NCBI GenBank assembly: GCA_905221605.1
Contig: CAJNDS010002360.1
Coordinates: forward strand, 51,001 to 115,000
Length of the DNA stretch: 64,000 bases
Origin: Symbiodinium natans
Lineage: Eukaryota > Sar > Dinophyceae > Suessiales > Symbiodiniaceae
Direction of reading: 5' to 3'
The position numbers were made by a program, and so were the translations under genes. The first letter of the stretch is position 1, and the number at the start of each line of letters is the position of its first letter. Below, piece by piece: positions 41,051 to 50,147 of the stretch. The notes beneath the pieces are model-generated. The model saw only the letters and a list, made by a program, of their open reading frames with translations. It was not told where the DNA came from and ran no database searches.

Positions 41051-41659
41051 TCACCCGCAAGGGTTGGAACCACAAGGATTGCGGGCACCACATCGGCCGA
41101 AGCTCGAAGCCATGAGCTGTGCTGAAAGGATCCTTGTCAATTCTCTGCTGATTCCATCCGAATAATTGCTGTTACTGCCCACCCACTCGAGCCAGCATCG
41201 GACGTTGAGGAAATACAAGAGAAAATGAAACACCGCAACGATGCAATCCAGCTGCGGACCCCTAGCTGTGCCCTTGACAATGGAATAGAGTGCAGTCGTG
41301 TTGTCGCACAGCCATAAAACGTCTCTTCCTGCGAAGATATTCCGAAAATTCATGGGGGTAGTTGGCAACATGCAGCACTCACACAAAGCTATGGGATTTG
41401 CTCCAGCCCGCAACGCTGCAGGAGAATACCCCCAAGCTTCCAGAAGTTGCTGCTGAAACTGCAAGTGCCCCCCCACTTTGTGACCTGTCACAGGGTCGTA
41501 AATCAGCACACCGCCCGAAGGGTTTGAATCAGCTTGCGCATCCGAGGCCACAACCAGGAAACCAAGCGCACTGGCTGTTACTTTGACTGTTCTAGGCACA
41601 TGGAACTCCAAAAGCATCAGGAGCAAATTATACGCCCTGCACAGCTCCCGCGAATTGTC
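41051..41659 (-). CDS. RNase H domain of the YR element
   Basis: Same frame as the reverse transcriptase, separated from it only by a TAG at 41660-41662. All four acidic catalytic positions are present: D in VASDAQAD, E in IALCECCM, D in WLCDNTTALYS and D in YSDGISR. The strand stays open right across (DNSRELCRAYNLLLML), so this is the C-terminal part of one RT-RNase H protein rather than a separate gene. The frame ends at 41051. It would remove the RNA template during copying. Confidence 0.85.
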   Translation of the reverse strand, partial: DNSRELCRAYNLLLMLLEFHVPRTVKVTASALGFLVVASDAQADSNPSGGVLIYDPVTGHKVGGHLQFQQQLLEAWGYSPAALRAGANPIALCECCMLPTTPMNFRNIFAGRDVLWLCDNTTALYSIVKGTARGPQLDCIVAVFHFLLYFLNVRCWLEWVGSNSNYSDGISRELTRILSAQLMASSFGRCGARNPCGSNPCG

Positions 41660-43390
41660 CTACGGATGCTTGTCACTGTACTGCCTGCGGCGCAAGGGGC
41701 CAAATGGAGCACGACCAACACGCCCCCACTGCGCGAGGGCAATGAAGCCGCAAACGCCTCGAATCTTGGAGGCCTGCGCAGGGGTCGTGCGGCCTGCAGC
41801 CATCCTTGCGCGAATCAACCCAACAGCTTTGTCCACAAGGCTCTGCTTGGCATGAAAGGAGACAGTCCATGAACTGAAGGCAGCGCTGGTGTCATGAGAA
41901 ATACCCAAAAAATCGTTTTGCAGCGCGAGGTCTTGAGCCTTGGCTTCTTTAAAGGACTGGCCGCACTCAGTGGCCAACTCTTTCCACAGAGCTTGCCCAT
42001 GCCCTCCTGCACACTCCAAATCATCTAAATGGCTGTCGTCCACGTAGAGGCTCACCATGAGATGCAGGACTCGCCTCCCAGCCGCCTCCAAGAAAAAGGA
42101 AAATCTCTCAAACTGAAAAACGCTGGCGGCAAATCCAAACAACAAGGCCCAACATGGAAAGACATGAACCTCTTTTGTTTGGGGATGTTGCACAGCCACG
42201 TTGTTGTGTCTGAGATGCCGAGGATGAACTGGCAAAATGCGGTACGCCTCCGGCAGATCTTCTGCAGCTGTGAAAAGGCGGGTGCTCTGCAACATGGTCA
42301 CTGCTCCTTCACGCGCTGCCCACGCTCCAAGCGCTCGAGCAGCCACGGCAGGCATCATGGCAGAGACCATACTGAAACGTTCCGAAAAAGCCGTGGCAAG
42401 ATTTTGCATGCCAGCTTTAGCATCATCGATGCGTCTGCGCTTCCCGTCCGGCTGAGTATGCACAAAGGCAGGCACTACAGACCAAGAGTCTTTGCCATAT
42501 TCCACATCCAGCGACTCCACGGTTACAGGCGCGCCCGCTTTGCCATTGGCCACTTCCTTCTGGCAACTGGCCCAAAGGAATTGCAGCTCATCCTGGTCAA
42601 AATGTCTCCGGCCGTACTGCTGCAACACGGCTGGGCCTGTGCCACACAAGGTGGCCTCATCGATGTCGGGAACCTCATCAACTGCTGTCGTCCAGCCAAT
42701 CAACGCAAAGCCTTGCAAAAATCCCAGAGGCAGAGTCCTGTCCGGCCACTTCATGAGGATTATCAAGGCAGCAATAAGCCCAACATGGATGTGCCCTGCC
42801 ACACTGTTGATTGACGGATGCAAAAATTTTCGCAAATGGCGGGATATGGGCTGGCAGCGGCGCGACAATTCCTGCAGCAGGTCGCGGCCTAACTTGCGGT
42901 GGTCTCGCAAAACCGGCAAGCAATGAATGGCACACCACGCCGCAAAAGAAAAATCTGCAGAGCATGCCAAATCATCAAACGGCAACCTCTCCTCATGGGA
43001 TGCTTTACAGCATGCTCGGAATAGGGCTTCCTTGCTTTGGTGAGGAAGAACTTTGCTGGGCAACGCACCTTTTTGGGCCAGGACTGTTGTCTGCAATCCC
43101 AAGCTTGGCTGAACCTTGGCAGTTGCTGTTAGGTGACTTGTGTTGACATCCACTCGATGATCGGCAGTCCATTGGTGAAACAACGTGAAAAACGGATGGT
43201 TGAACAAATCTTGCAGCATGGGCAATGCAAAGCCATGCAGCGCTTCTCTCGGAAACATGAAGCGGAAACCACTGACAATGGCTTCCTGGCAAAACTCCAG
43301 CTGGACTGCTGGTGGCAACGCGGCGGCACAACTGCCAGACTGCAGACTGGCCCCAAGCGAAGTCTCTGGCCCGCCCTCGCCTGGGCACCA
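41660..43390 (-). CDS. Reverse transcriptase of the YR element
   Basis: About 575 codons in the same frame as Gag, from the codon after the TGA at 43393-43391 to a TAG at 41662-41660. Near the middle lies motif A (AAEDLPEAYRILPVHP), then motif B (WALLFGFAASVFQFER) and the catalytic YVDDSHLDD, followed by thumb/connection sequence (ASKIRGVCGFIALAQWGRVG) typical of DIRS-type RTs. The three catalytic acidic positions are intact. There is no ATG between the TGA and conserved sequence (first Met in FRFMFPRE), so the protein should be made as a Gag fusion by stop readthrough, or the TGA is a recent mutation (CGA to TGA fits a CpG change). Confidence 0.9.
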   Translation of the reverse strand, partial: WCPGEGGPETSLGASLQSGSCAAALPPAVQLEFCQEAIVSGFRFMFPREALHGFALPMLQDLFNHPFFTLFHQWTADHRVDVNTSHLTATAKVQPSLGLQTTVLAQKGALPSKVLPHQSKEALFRACCKASHEERLPFDDLACSADFSFAAWCAIHCLPVLRDHRKLGRDLLQELSRRCQPISRHLRKFLHPSINSVAGHIHVGLIAALIILMKWPDRTLPLGFLQGFALIGWTTAVDEVPDIDEATLCGTGPAVLQQYGRRHFDQDELQFLWASCQKEVANGKAGAPVTVESLDVEYGKDSWSVVPAFVHTQPDGKRRRIDDAKAGMQNLATAFSERFSMVSAMMPAVAARALGAWAAREGAVTMLQSTRLFTAAEDLPEAYRILPVHPRHLRHNNVAVQHPQTKEVHVFPCWALLFGFAASVFQFERFSFFLEAAGRRVLHLMVSLYVDDSHLDDLECAGGHGQALWKELATECGQSFKEAKAQDLALQNDFLGISHDTSAAFSSWTVSFHAKQSLVDKAVGLIRARMAAGRTTPAQASKIRGVCGFIALAQWGRVGRAPFGPLRRRQYSDKHP

Positions 43391-44581
43391 TCAGGCCTTG
43401 CGGGCCCTTTCCGCCTGCTTGCAGTTGATGCCACGGTGGTTGCTCATGCCACAGACTCGCGCTTGCCGGGAACCTACCTGCACATTGCACACGTGCAGCT
43501 GCTTCTTGGGGCAAGGGCCCGACTTGACACACTGGCCACGGTTCCAATCCTGGCAGATGGCTTTGCCATCCTTCAGCGCAGTAGCATAGTAAACAGTCTT
43601 GGACTTCCTGGTGCTTTCAAGCTCCGCAGCAGGCGGAGGTGGCACGTCAGCTGAGCTTGGCAAACTCCACACTGCTTGCCTCTCAGTGTAGACTTCTCGA
43701 ATGACGGCGCCGATCGTGCGCTTGCTGCCCCGAAACCGCTCACACCAGAGAGCCCTGTCCTCCTCTTCTTTGGTCACGATTTCTGGCAAGCGGCTCACGG
43801 GCATTGACATGACATACTTCTGCACCCTATGAAAATGCGCCATGCAAACATCCAGCGGGCAAAAAACATAGCTGCATGGGTCAGAATGCACATCTTCAGG
43901 AGAAGTCGGGACATCAGGCGGCGCAAACGTGCCTGCTTTAGCGAAAGCCACCATCAGCATCTCCAGCTGGATCAAAAAATTGGCTACATTTTCTTCGACA
44001 TGGTCCTCTACCGTTTCAGCATGGACAATGTGCACACCCTCCGTGACCTTGGTGCGCTTCTTTTCACCGCTGAGCTGTGCTGCCAACGATTTGACTTTGA
44101 GGACTTTGTGAATGGTGAGGAGTCTGCTTTTGAAAAGGCGATTGAGATTTGACACCAGCAAATCTGACGGCGTGCGAGCTGCCGGATACCTCATCCGATA
44201 GCGCCCCCAAAAGGCAACGTGAAGAGACTCAAGCTCTTCTGTGCCCAACAAAGCTTCCAGCTCAGGGGTTTCGAGACCTTTGCGCTTCTTGTCAGCTGCT
44301 TTCTGGACAGCTTCGACTACTGCCGCCCAGGCTTTGCGAACTCTAGCCGTTTGCACGCCCTTGTTCGACAAATCCTGCACTTTGTCAATCACATGGACCC
44401 TAACCTCATCGTCATTCGTGACGAACTTGGCAAAGTCTTCAAGGCTACGGCATCCCTCATTGACTAAGAAGGCGCCGACTTTTTCATTGACATTGAACTT
44501 GAGGCACAGCTCCTTGAAGAGCTCGGAAGGGTCATCCGCAGGCTGTGCTGGGGGTTGCAGGTCTGCCACTGTCAGAGCCAT
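43391..44581 (-). CDS. Gag-like protein of the YR element
   Basis: 396 codons from the ATG at 44581 (the frame is open to 44623 upstream). The N-terminus is hydrophilic and helical. The C-terminus has a cysteine/histidine-rich region: ICQDWNRGQC...C....LHVC followed by VCGMSNHRGINC. This pattern is common in dinoflagellate retroelement Gag proteins (from memory) and should bind nucleic acid. It ends KA-TGA, after which the same frame continues open into the reverse transcriptase (WCPGEGGPETSLG). It lies downstream of the recombinase gene with a 90-bp gap containing TAG and TGA in this frame. Confidence 0.85.
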   Translation of the reverse strand: MALTVADLQPPAQPADDPSELFKELCLKFNVNEKVGAFLVNEGCRSLEDFAKFVTNDDEVRVHVIDKVQDLSNKGVQTARVRKAWAAVVEAVQKAADKKRKGLETPELEALLGTEELESLHVAFWGRYRMRYPAARTPSDLLVSNLNRLFKSRLLTIHKVLKVKSLAAQLSGEKKRTKVTEGVHIVHAETVEDHVEENVANFLIQLEMLMVAFAKAGTFAPPDVPTSPEDVHSDPCSYVFCPLDVCMAHFHRVQKYVMSMPVSRLPEIVTKEEEDRALWCERFRGSKRTIGAVIREVYTERQAVWSLPSSADVPPPPAAELESTRKSKTVYYATALKDGKAICQDWNRGQCVKSGPCPKKQLHVCNVQVGSRQARVCGMSNHRGINCKQAERARKA

Positions 44582-44671
44582 GCTACTGGCTGAGAGCGAG
44601 CGCTGCTCAAAGAACAAGGCCACTACGAAGCTACAAGAAAAAAAGGAGTCCTGACTGCGGCAACTTCAAGG

Positions 44672-46612
44672 CTAAAAACACCGCTGGCGCTCTTTGCGCG
44701 ACGCAGACATGGATGGGTAACAAGCACGCGCTTCAGTACGCTTCTTGATTTCTTGCGCTGAAACCACCTGGCTCTTTAGATGCTCTGGCAACAAGAAAAC
44801 GCAAGCTGTACAAAAAGGACGATCTGCACTGACCGCCTCAGACAAGGAGTCAAACCTCAAAGCTTTTCCTTTGAAGACGCCGTTCTTCAGCTTCTGACGC
44901 CATGAGCATACAGGGCCCACAGCATCCGCGCGGCACAGATGCATGAGAGCGCCGCGTCGGCCCGCTGACACCCAACTCTGAGGATCAAAGACACGCTTCC
45001 CACATGGTCGCGATGGCTGCAAAGAAGGCTGGCGAGGCACATACCTTCGATTTTCCATGTGTTTCAGGTGACCTGGGGCCCGTGCTGCAAACTCCGCCTT
45101 CGCAGAGAAGTCCGCGTAGGTTGCTGCCTCCTCTTGCCAGGACTGCACCGTGGCCGCTGGCTGACGTGTCCACCAAGCCCGAAAATCCTGCCAGGACGAC
45201 ACGTTCGCCTCCAAAGAAGCAGCGAACGTCAAAGCGTGAAGCGCCTTGCTCTGCACTTCGTTCCCCTCGCGCTGGCCACTATAGCGGAAAGGCATGGAAT
45301 TTCTGGTTGCCCTGCGATCGCGAATTGCCGCCTCGTCCATCTGCCACCCTCCCACATCAAAGCGCTCAGGCCATGGGGCACCGCGGCAATCTAGCGCTGT
45401 GGGAGCGCAGCGTCGGAAGGAGTACGAAGACACGGGCGGCGAATCCGCGCACAAGACATCTGCCAGCTGTCGCTGCGCCATGTCATTGAACTGAGACAGG
45501 GACACAGCGCGACCATCAATGTGGCAAATGAAAACAGGCGGGCTTGCCTGGTAGCAAGGCAAAGCTTGCGTGCTGTGCCATCCATCCCAGATGCAGCGCA
45601 ATGACTCTTCCAGCACCGGCAATCTCGGCACGAACCAACTGAATCCTTTCCTGACGCCATTGATTCTGCCTTTACCACGAAAAACCCAGAAACAGACCCA
45701 CTTTGGAGCCCTACTGACCGGCACCATGCGCAAAGCATGTCGATATCGCAGCGGCATGAACGCCAAGACCACCATCACAGACAAGACGCACGCTGATGCC
45801 AGTTGCTGAGTTCTGGCCTCTTGCGCACGGCTGCAGAGGAAACCCACCATAAAAGGCTCCAGCGGCACAGCCTGCCCTCGCTCCCCAGAATCGCGCAGCT
45901 CCGCCTGGTGCACAGTGCGGGGCACAGGAACTGCTTCCATATCAAGAGGCGCTTGCAAGTGTCGGGCAAGCCAGGCCAAGCGATCGTAGCATGCCTTCGG
46001 CACAGATGTCCCTTTTCCTTCGGAGGAGATGTTGATGTAATCTTCTACAAGAACTGCCGGGACGCCAGCCCCGAACTGAAGAGCTGCGCTGGGCGGATTT
46101 TGACTGCGGACATGGCTCCACAATCGTTGCCACTCAGCTAGCGCAGCTTTCACCGTACGCGGCTCAAATCCCAATAGACGCGCAGACAATGACTTGACAC
46201 GTCGCTGCAACATGGCTTCATCGACCACTCCAGCTTTGACACCAAATGCTGGCGCCCAGGACATTGACAACTGAATGGCTCGGTTTACTTGCAACTGGCG
46301 CTGAATGAAATCAACCTGTACAGTGAGTGGTTTGAGCATACCTTGCGTCGCTTTAGCACGCACATGAGGCTTGCGCATCCGTGGGCCGCACGCTATGTGA
46401 CCGACTTGCAGCAAGTCTTTTGCAATGACATAACCATCTGATCTGCACTCTCTTGCCTGTACCCAAGCAGCCTTGAGCGGCTCTGATGTCGGCACATGCG
46501 TGTCAGTAAAGAAGAAGGCTAAATCATCCACCGTTTCCAGGCCTTCATGCGAAGCCCAATCCAGCAAATCCGAATAGCCATGCTTCGTCAGCCACTCCTT
46601 GATGGCATCCAT
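44672..46612 (-). CDS. Tyrosine recombinase of the YR element
   Basis: 646 codons, ATG at 46612, 32 bp inside repeat A1. The catalytic core lies in residues 270-450. Box I is MPLRYRHALRM (Arg 289 or 291). A basic hairpin follows (FRGKGRINGVRKG, near 311-322), then box II SYSFRRCAPTAL (Arg 400/401), a Trp in GGWQ (423) and the likely nucleophile Tyr 444 in MPFRYSGQ. Box II is normally H-x-x-R; here the His position is Tyr 397, so one canonical residue is changed. The enzyme would insert the circular cDNA by site-specific recombination, replacing an integrase. Its position upstream of Gag differs from DIRS-1, where the recombinase comes last. Confidence 0.85.
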   Translation of the reverse strand: MDAIKEWLTKHGYSDLLDWASHEGLETVDDLAFFFTDTHVPTSEPLKAAWVQARECRSDGYVIAKDLLQVGHIACGPRMRKPHVRAKATQGMLKPLTVQVDFIQRQLQVNRAIQLSMSWAPAFGVKAGVVDEAMLQRRVKSLSARLLGFEPRTVKAALAEWQRLWSHVRSQNPPSAALQFGAGVPAVLVEDYINISSEGKGTSVPKACYDRLAWLARHLQAPLDMEAVPVPRTVHQAELRDSGERGQAVPLEPFMVGFLCSRAQEARTQQLASACVLSVMVVLAFMPLRYRHALRMVPVSRAPKWVCFWVFRGKGRINGVRKGFSWFVPRLPVLEESLRCIWDGWHSTQALPCYQASPPVFICHIDGRAVSLSQFNDMAQRQLADVLCADSPPVSSYSFRRCAPTALDCRGAPWPERFDVGGWQMDEAAIRDRRATRNSMPFRYSGQREGNEVQSKALHALTFAASLEANVSSWQDFRAWWTRQPAATVQSWQEEAATYADFSAKAEFAARAPGHLKHMENRRYVPRQPSLQPSRPCGKRVFDPQSWVSAGRRGALMHLCRADAVGPVCSWRQKLKNGVFKGKALRFDSLSEAVSADRPFCTACVFLLPEHLKSQVVSAQEIKKRTEARACYPSMSASRKERQRCF

Positions 46613-46643
46613 GGCTGAAGGCTCATGGCCTTTCTCTTTTCTA

Positions 46644-46758
46644 AGAAAAGAGTTCTGCTGGCACGACTCCCTTGGCCTGAGCCAAGATCGTCGGTGCCTG
46701 ATGTCGCGCCTGTTTATGTGTGCTGCACCATGCCTGCCCTAGCCTGACAGCACAAGCA
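46644..46758 (-). repeat. Terminal repeat A1
   Basis: 115 bp, AGAAAAGAGTTCTG...GACAGCACAAGCA on the plus strand, identical by eye to A2. It forms the 5' end of the element, and expression of the genes presumably starts in or near it. Confidence 0.95.
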
Positions 46759-47566
46759 ATTACCCCTCCCCCCTGTGGTACGGTTGTAGGGTGCGGGCTG
46801 TTGTGCCGTGCTTGTTGCATCTGTTTGGTGGTCTTGGTGTCCATGGAGCACTTCACGAACAGCCAAAGTCACTTGCATGGTTGTATGCATCACCGTAAAG
46901 AGAATCCCCAGAGCTGCGACTCCATGTTGTCCTACTCAGTATTGGCTCATCCCTGCAGGAGCATCCCTGTAGCACCAGTGCTCTGATCGCACTTGCCAAA
47001 CAATAATTTTGGGCATTCTCGGTTGCCAGGTTCGATACAAGTAGATGCTTGCCACTTGGACTTCTCTGGTAAGGTTGTGAGATCAAAAGCCGCGACGCGT
47101 ATCCATTCCACCGATTCTCGAACTCAGGGCAGTTGCTTCTCATGCCTTCGGAACAGTCACAGCCTGCAGTCACGCACACCTTCGAGAGAACCTTCGTGCC
47201 GCAAAACTAGACCTGATGCATGCTCAGCTGTGGTACATAGAAATCACAAGCATGTCTACGCCGTGCAAAATTCGTTTTTCTTTTCGTGGTGAAATAATTC
47301 CTTTCGGTATGCCGCAAATACTGACGTCAAGCCCGTACTCGCAGTCGTGGAAATGCGGAGAAGACGGCGTGACAACTCCGAGTGAGCTGTTGTAATAACA
47401 TTTTTCTTTAGTATTGTTCTTACCATGTAAATTTTCAATTACACATTGCATCTTCTCTTCCAACGATTGACACACGCGAATATGATCCATGCTAAATGTG
47501 TTTTCAGCAATAATCTCACGACGTGACGTACCATGCAGTTAACAACTAAATCAGAATCAGCTTTAC
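46759..47566. other. No firmly supported gene
   Basis: A minus-strand open frame at 47224-47490 (RVCQSLEEKMQCVIENLHGK) looks moderately coding and AT-richer than its surroundings. No family or splice borders were fixed. Confidence 0.3.
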
Positions 47567-47700
47567 CAGTTGTGGTATTTTTTATCAAGGTTTCCACTGC
47601 GGTCGCTACAGGCGCATCCTCAGCGCGGTACTCCAAGAATGGCAGCAACTCAACTCGCTCTTGTCCAACCACAGCCTCCACAGGGTCCAGGATTGAGTGC
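47567..47700 (-). CDS. Candidate exon
   Basis: The minus-strand frame reads DPVEAVVGQERVELLPFLEY, then RAEDAPVATAVETLIKNTTT, ending at a GTAAAG donor (47566). The composition looks genuinely coding. Upper border uncertain, family unknown. Confidence 0.45.
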
Positions 47701-48410
47701 GGCACGCCACTCCGAACAACATGCAGGATCCATCTCCTTTCAGATGTGCAGGCTTTGCCTTGACGGTGTCGACATCCACAATGTTCGTCATCTTGTCCTC
47801 ACGTACATCTCTGGTTGGGACGACGAAGCGATGAGCGACTCTAGTCCCCATAGCGACTACACAATTCGTACGCGGCGGCCGACCATAGCGATTACACAAC
47901 GCAAGCCCCCATAAAGCTGCTTGTCACCGCACCTGCTTGCCGCTGTTTCATGCAGGCAAGGCACGTTGGTCCCTTCACCCTCCTCTTCTTTGCTGCCGGC
48001 GATGTCCTTTGCAGTCACACATGACACAGCCCCTAGCCGTCAACAGAGTGAAGTCAGAGCTCGACCTCCGGAGAGCACGAGCCCACGTTCTTATCGTCCA
48101 GGCGACGGAAAAGGGCCTGGGCAGCTCGACTTTCTGCTAGCCACACGGTCTTACGAGCAATCAAAAGAGCTGTGACAACTGCCCCGACTATTCTGACCCC
48201 CTGGTACCCACACAGATCTCCACTTTCATAGTGCTCAATGTCACATGCATGTATGATTCGCGATGAGGCCATGGTTGCTTTGTCAATCATCCTTGCGTCC
48301 ACGGCTGTAATCTCTTTCGATTTATCTTGCGTGGCAGTTTATCCTTGCCTAAGCTACATTCACATACTAAGCCCAGACCATCATCTCCCTCTTGCGGGGT
48401 TTGAGCAGAA
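47701..48410. other. No supported gene
   Basis: Open frames on both strands without motif or splice support. Confidence 0.3.
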
Positions 48411-48494
48411 GAAGCACCACCACCACCATCATCATCCGCACCACCATCGCAACAACCAGCAGCGCCAACACCACCACCACCACCACCACCACGA
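48411..48494. repeat. CAC/CAT trinucleotide repeat
   Basis: (CAC)n with CAT and CAG interruptions. The minus strand reads poly-Gly with Asp (GGADDDGGGG) in an open frame, so it could be within an exon, but this is not shown. Confidence 0.85.
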
Positions 48495-48724
48495 CCGCAC
48501 CAACGAGAAAACCCTCGCAGTAATTTAAAAAATCTTGCATTCCAGCACCTCAACCCCGCCTCCAGAATCCGGCGGTCATGTGGATCCATCAGCCGTGGCG
48601 TTGGTTGCTTGAACTTGTTCAGCTCGATCTCGAAGATCTCAGCAAGGCCATGGGGGATCTCTGGGAGGCGTGCAGCATGCTCTGTAGTCTAAGAAACGTT
48701 CACGCAAACTGCCGCACAGACAGT

Positions 48725-48913
48725 GGAGATGAGAGGATCACACGTCATGAACAACATCGATTTGAGTATCATGCCCAGAGCATCATGTCAGCGATCTTGT
48801 CCTCCGTCACATCTGGCCTGCAGATGCGAGATGCGCGCCGGTCCCAGACAAAGCGCGACAAGGCTGAGCAGATGCTCCGTGGTTTCTTGTGGGAAAGAGA
48901 AGCAGCAATCTAG
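48725..48913 (+). CDS. Candidate terminal exon on the plus strand
   Basis: The plus-strand frame DERITRHEQHRFEYHAQSIM, then SSVTSGLQMRDARRSQTKRD and MLRGFLWEREAAI, ends in TAG at 48913. It is charged, helical and coding-like, and the frame is open back to 48578. It would be one of the few plus-strand coding segments. No family recognised. Confidence 0.35.
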   Translation, partial: GDERITRHEQHRFEYHAQSIMSAILSSVTSGLQMRDARRSQTKRDKAEQMLRGFLWEREAAI

Positions 48914-49845
48914 CCGGTAGAGGCAGCCGCCAGGACTCAAACCATTGAAAGCCCACTAAATAACACCCCCAATCGGTGCCCTCCTGCTTTTTGAGACGCG
49001 GACCAAATCCATTGAATGATCATTGACAGGTCCACACCCTCCTGCTGCTGGCGAGGGGTGGCCTGCAAACACTCACCACATCGTACAGTTGGGAGCAGAA
49101 GCTTCTGACGCTGCCATCCGTTGCCTGCTTTTTCCGCCATTGATGTATGGCCCGGAGCATTGCCGCTGTGACCGAGCGATACCTGGAGCTGGAGGCCCAA
49201 GAAGGACTGCGAGATTCGAAATCTGCAGCCTACATCTAAGGAATACATGCAGCAGTCTTGACACTCTTGTACAAACGACTCCTGCCTGAAGTCGGCTGCA
49301 AGGTCTTCCAAGTGCTGCACCTGCTGCAATTGCGCAGTCATCGAGCATCAAGACGGATCTGACACGCAAGGCAAGGCACCCATTGCATGAGCGTCGGCCA
49401 GGAAACTCGAGCAATCTCCTGGCCGCATCATCAAACTCTTGCCGCTCAGCACGGCACTGTCGGCTGTTTGCCGAGCCTTTTTAGAAGCTAGTGTACTGGT
49501 AGTAGTCATAGAAAGAGAGTAAAAGGCTCCGCTCGACCTTGCATTGAGCATGCACAGCCGATGCAACTGGCACCAGCAAAGTCCCATTTGGCTTTTTTTG
49601 ATTTTCGGACGACTCGAGGATTCAGGCTTTACGGTTTGTCGGGCTCAAGGGTGTTGCTGCAAGCATCTGGATTCAGGCATACAAGTCTCGGAAGCCTTCC
49701 GACTATTTCCTGCAAGGTCAGTTCTCTAGATTGTCGGCCCCTTGGGTTGGGGGGATGCCTGTTACAACTCCGTCCTCGCAGCTATGTTTCGGGCCCCCAA
49801 CCAAACAAGGATAATGTAGAGAACCAGACATGGAAATACAAAAAA
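48914..49845. other. No supported gene
   Basis: Overlapping frames on both strands, none with a domain or good splice pair. Confidence 0.35.
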
Positions 49846-50147
49846 TGGGACCCCTAATATAGATCCAACATAGTAGGATTCCCTTCTCATAAGGACCCCA
49901 AGAAGGAACCCTTTACTTCCGAAACCCTAATTCCGAAACCCTAAACCCTAAACCCTAAACCCTAAGGACCCCAATAAGGTACCCCCGAGCTTCGGAAACC
50001 CCCAGCTGCAACAGTCATCTCCTCCGTGAGCTGACCATGGCGGCGCTGCCGGCGTCGAGCCTCAAGGCGTGGAACTCTGTAGATCCCTTTTTTCGTTCTT
50101 GTTCTCCCAAACCCTAAACCCTAAACCCTAAACCCTGAACCCTAAAC
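49846..50147. repeat. Telomere-like clusters joined to GGACCCC repeat
   Basis: (CCCTAAA)n at 49921-49966 and again at 50107-50147. Around them lie words such as GGGACCCCTAATATAG, ATAAGGACCCCAAG and CCGAAACCC, shared with the palindrome-rich repeats at 33905-34260 and 60900-61020. Confidence 0.75.

Larger units (their letters stand above)
40414..46758 (-). mobile_element. Tyrosine-recombinase retrotransposon with split direct repeats (PAT/Ngaro-like)
   Basis: 6345 bp. In coding direction: A1 repeat (46758-46644), tyrosine recombinase, Gag, reverse transcriptase and RNase H, then B1 (40930-40787), A2 (40789-40675), a 117-bp spacer and B2 (40557-40414). A1/A2 (115 bp) and B1/B2 (144 bp) look identical by eye. 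A2 and B1 overlap by GCA, and both outer termini also carry GCA, exactly what is expected if the internal B1-A2 block is a copy of the joined ends of a circular intermediate. This A1...B1-A2...B2 layout, lack of integrase and lack of target duplication are hallmarks of YR elements (DIRS superfamily, PAT and Ngaro groups). Identical repeats mean a recent insertion. Two in-frame stops interrupt the Gag-pol frame. Confidence 0.93.

Noticed and set aside
41362-44467. Plus-strand open frames across the YR element
   Set aside because: They lie antisense to RT, Gag and RNase H, which show clear catalytic motifs; no motif on the plus strand.
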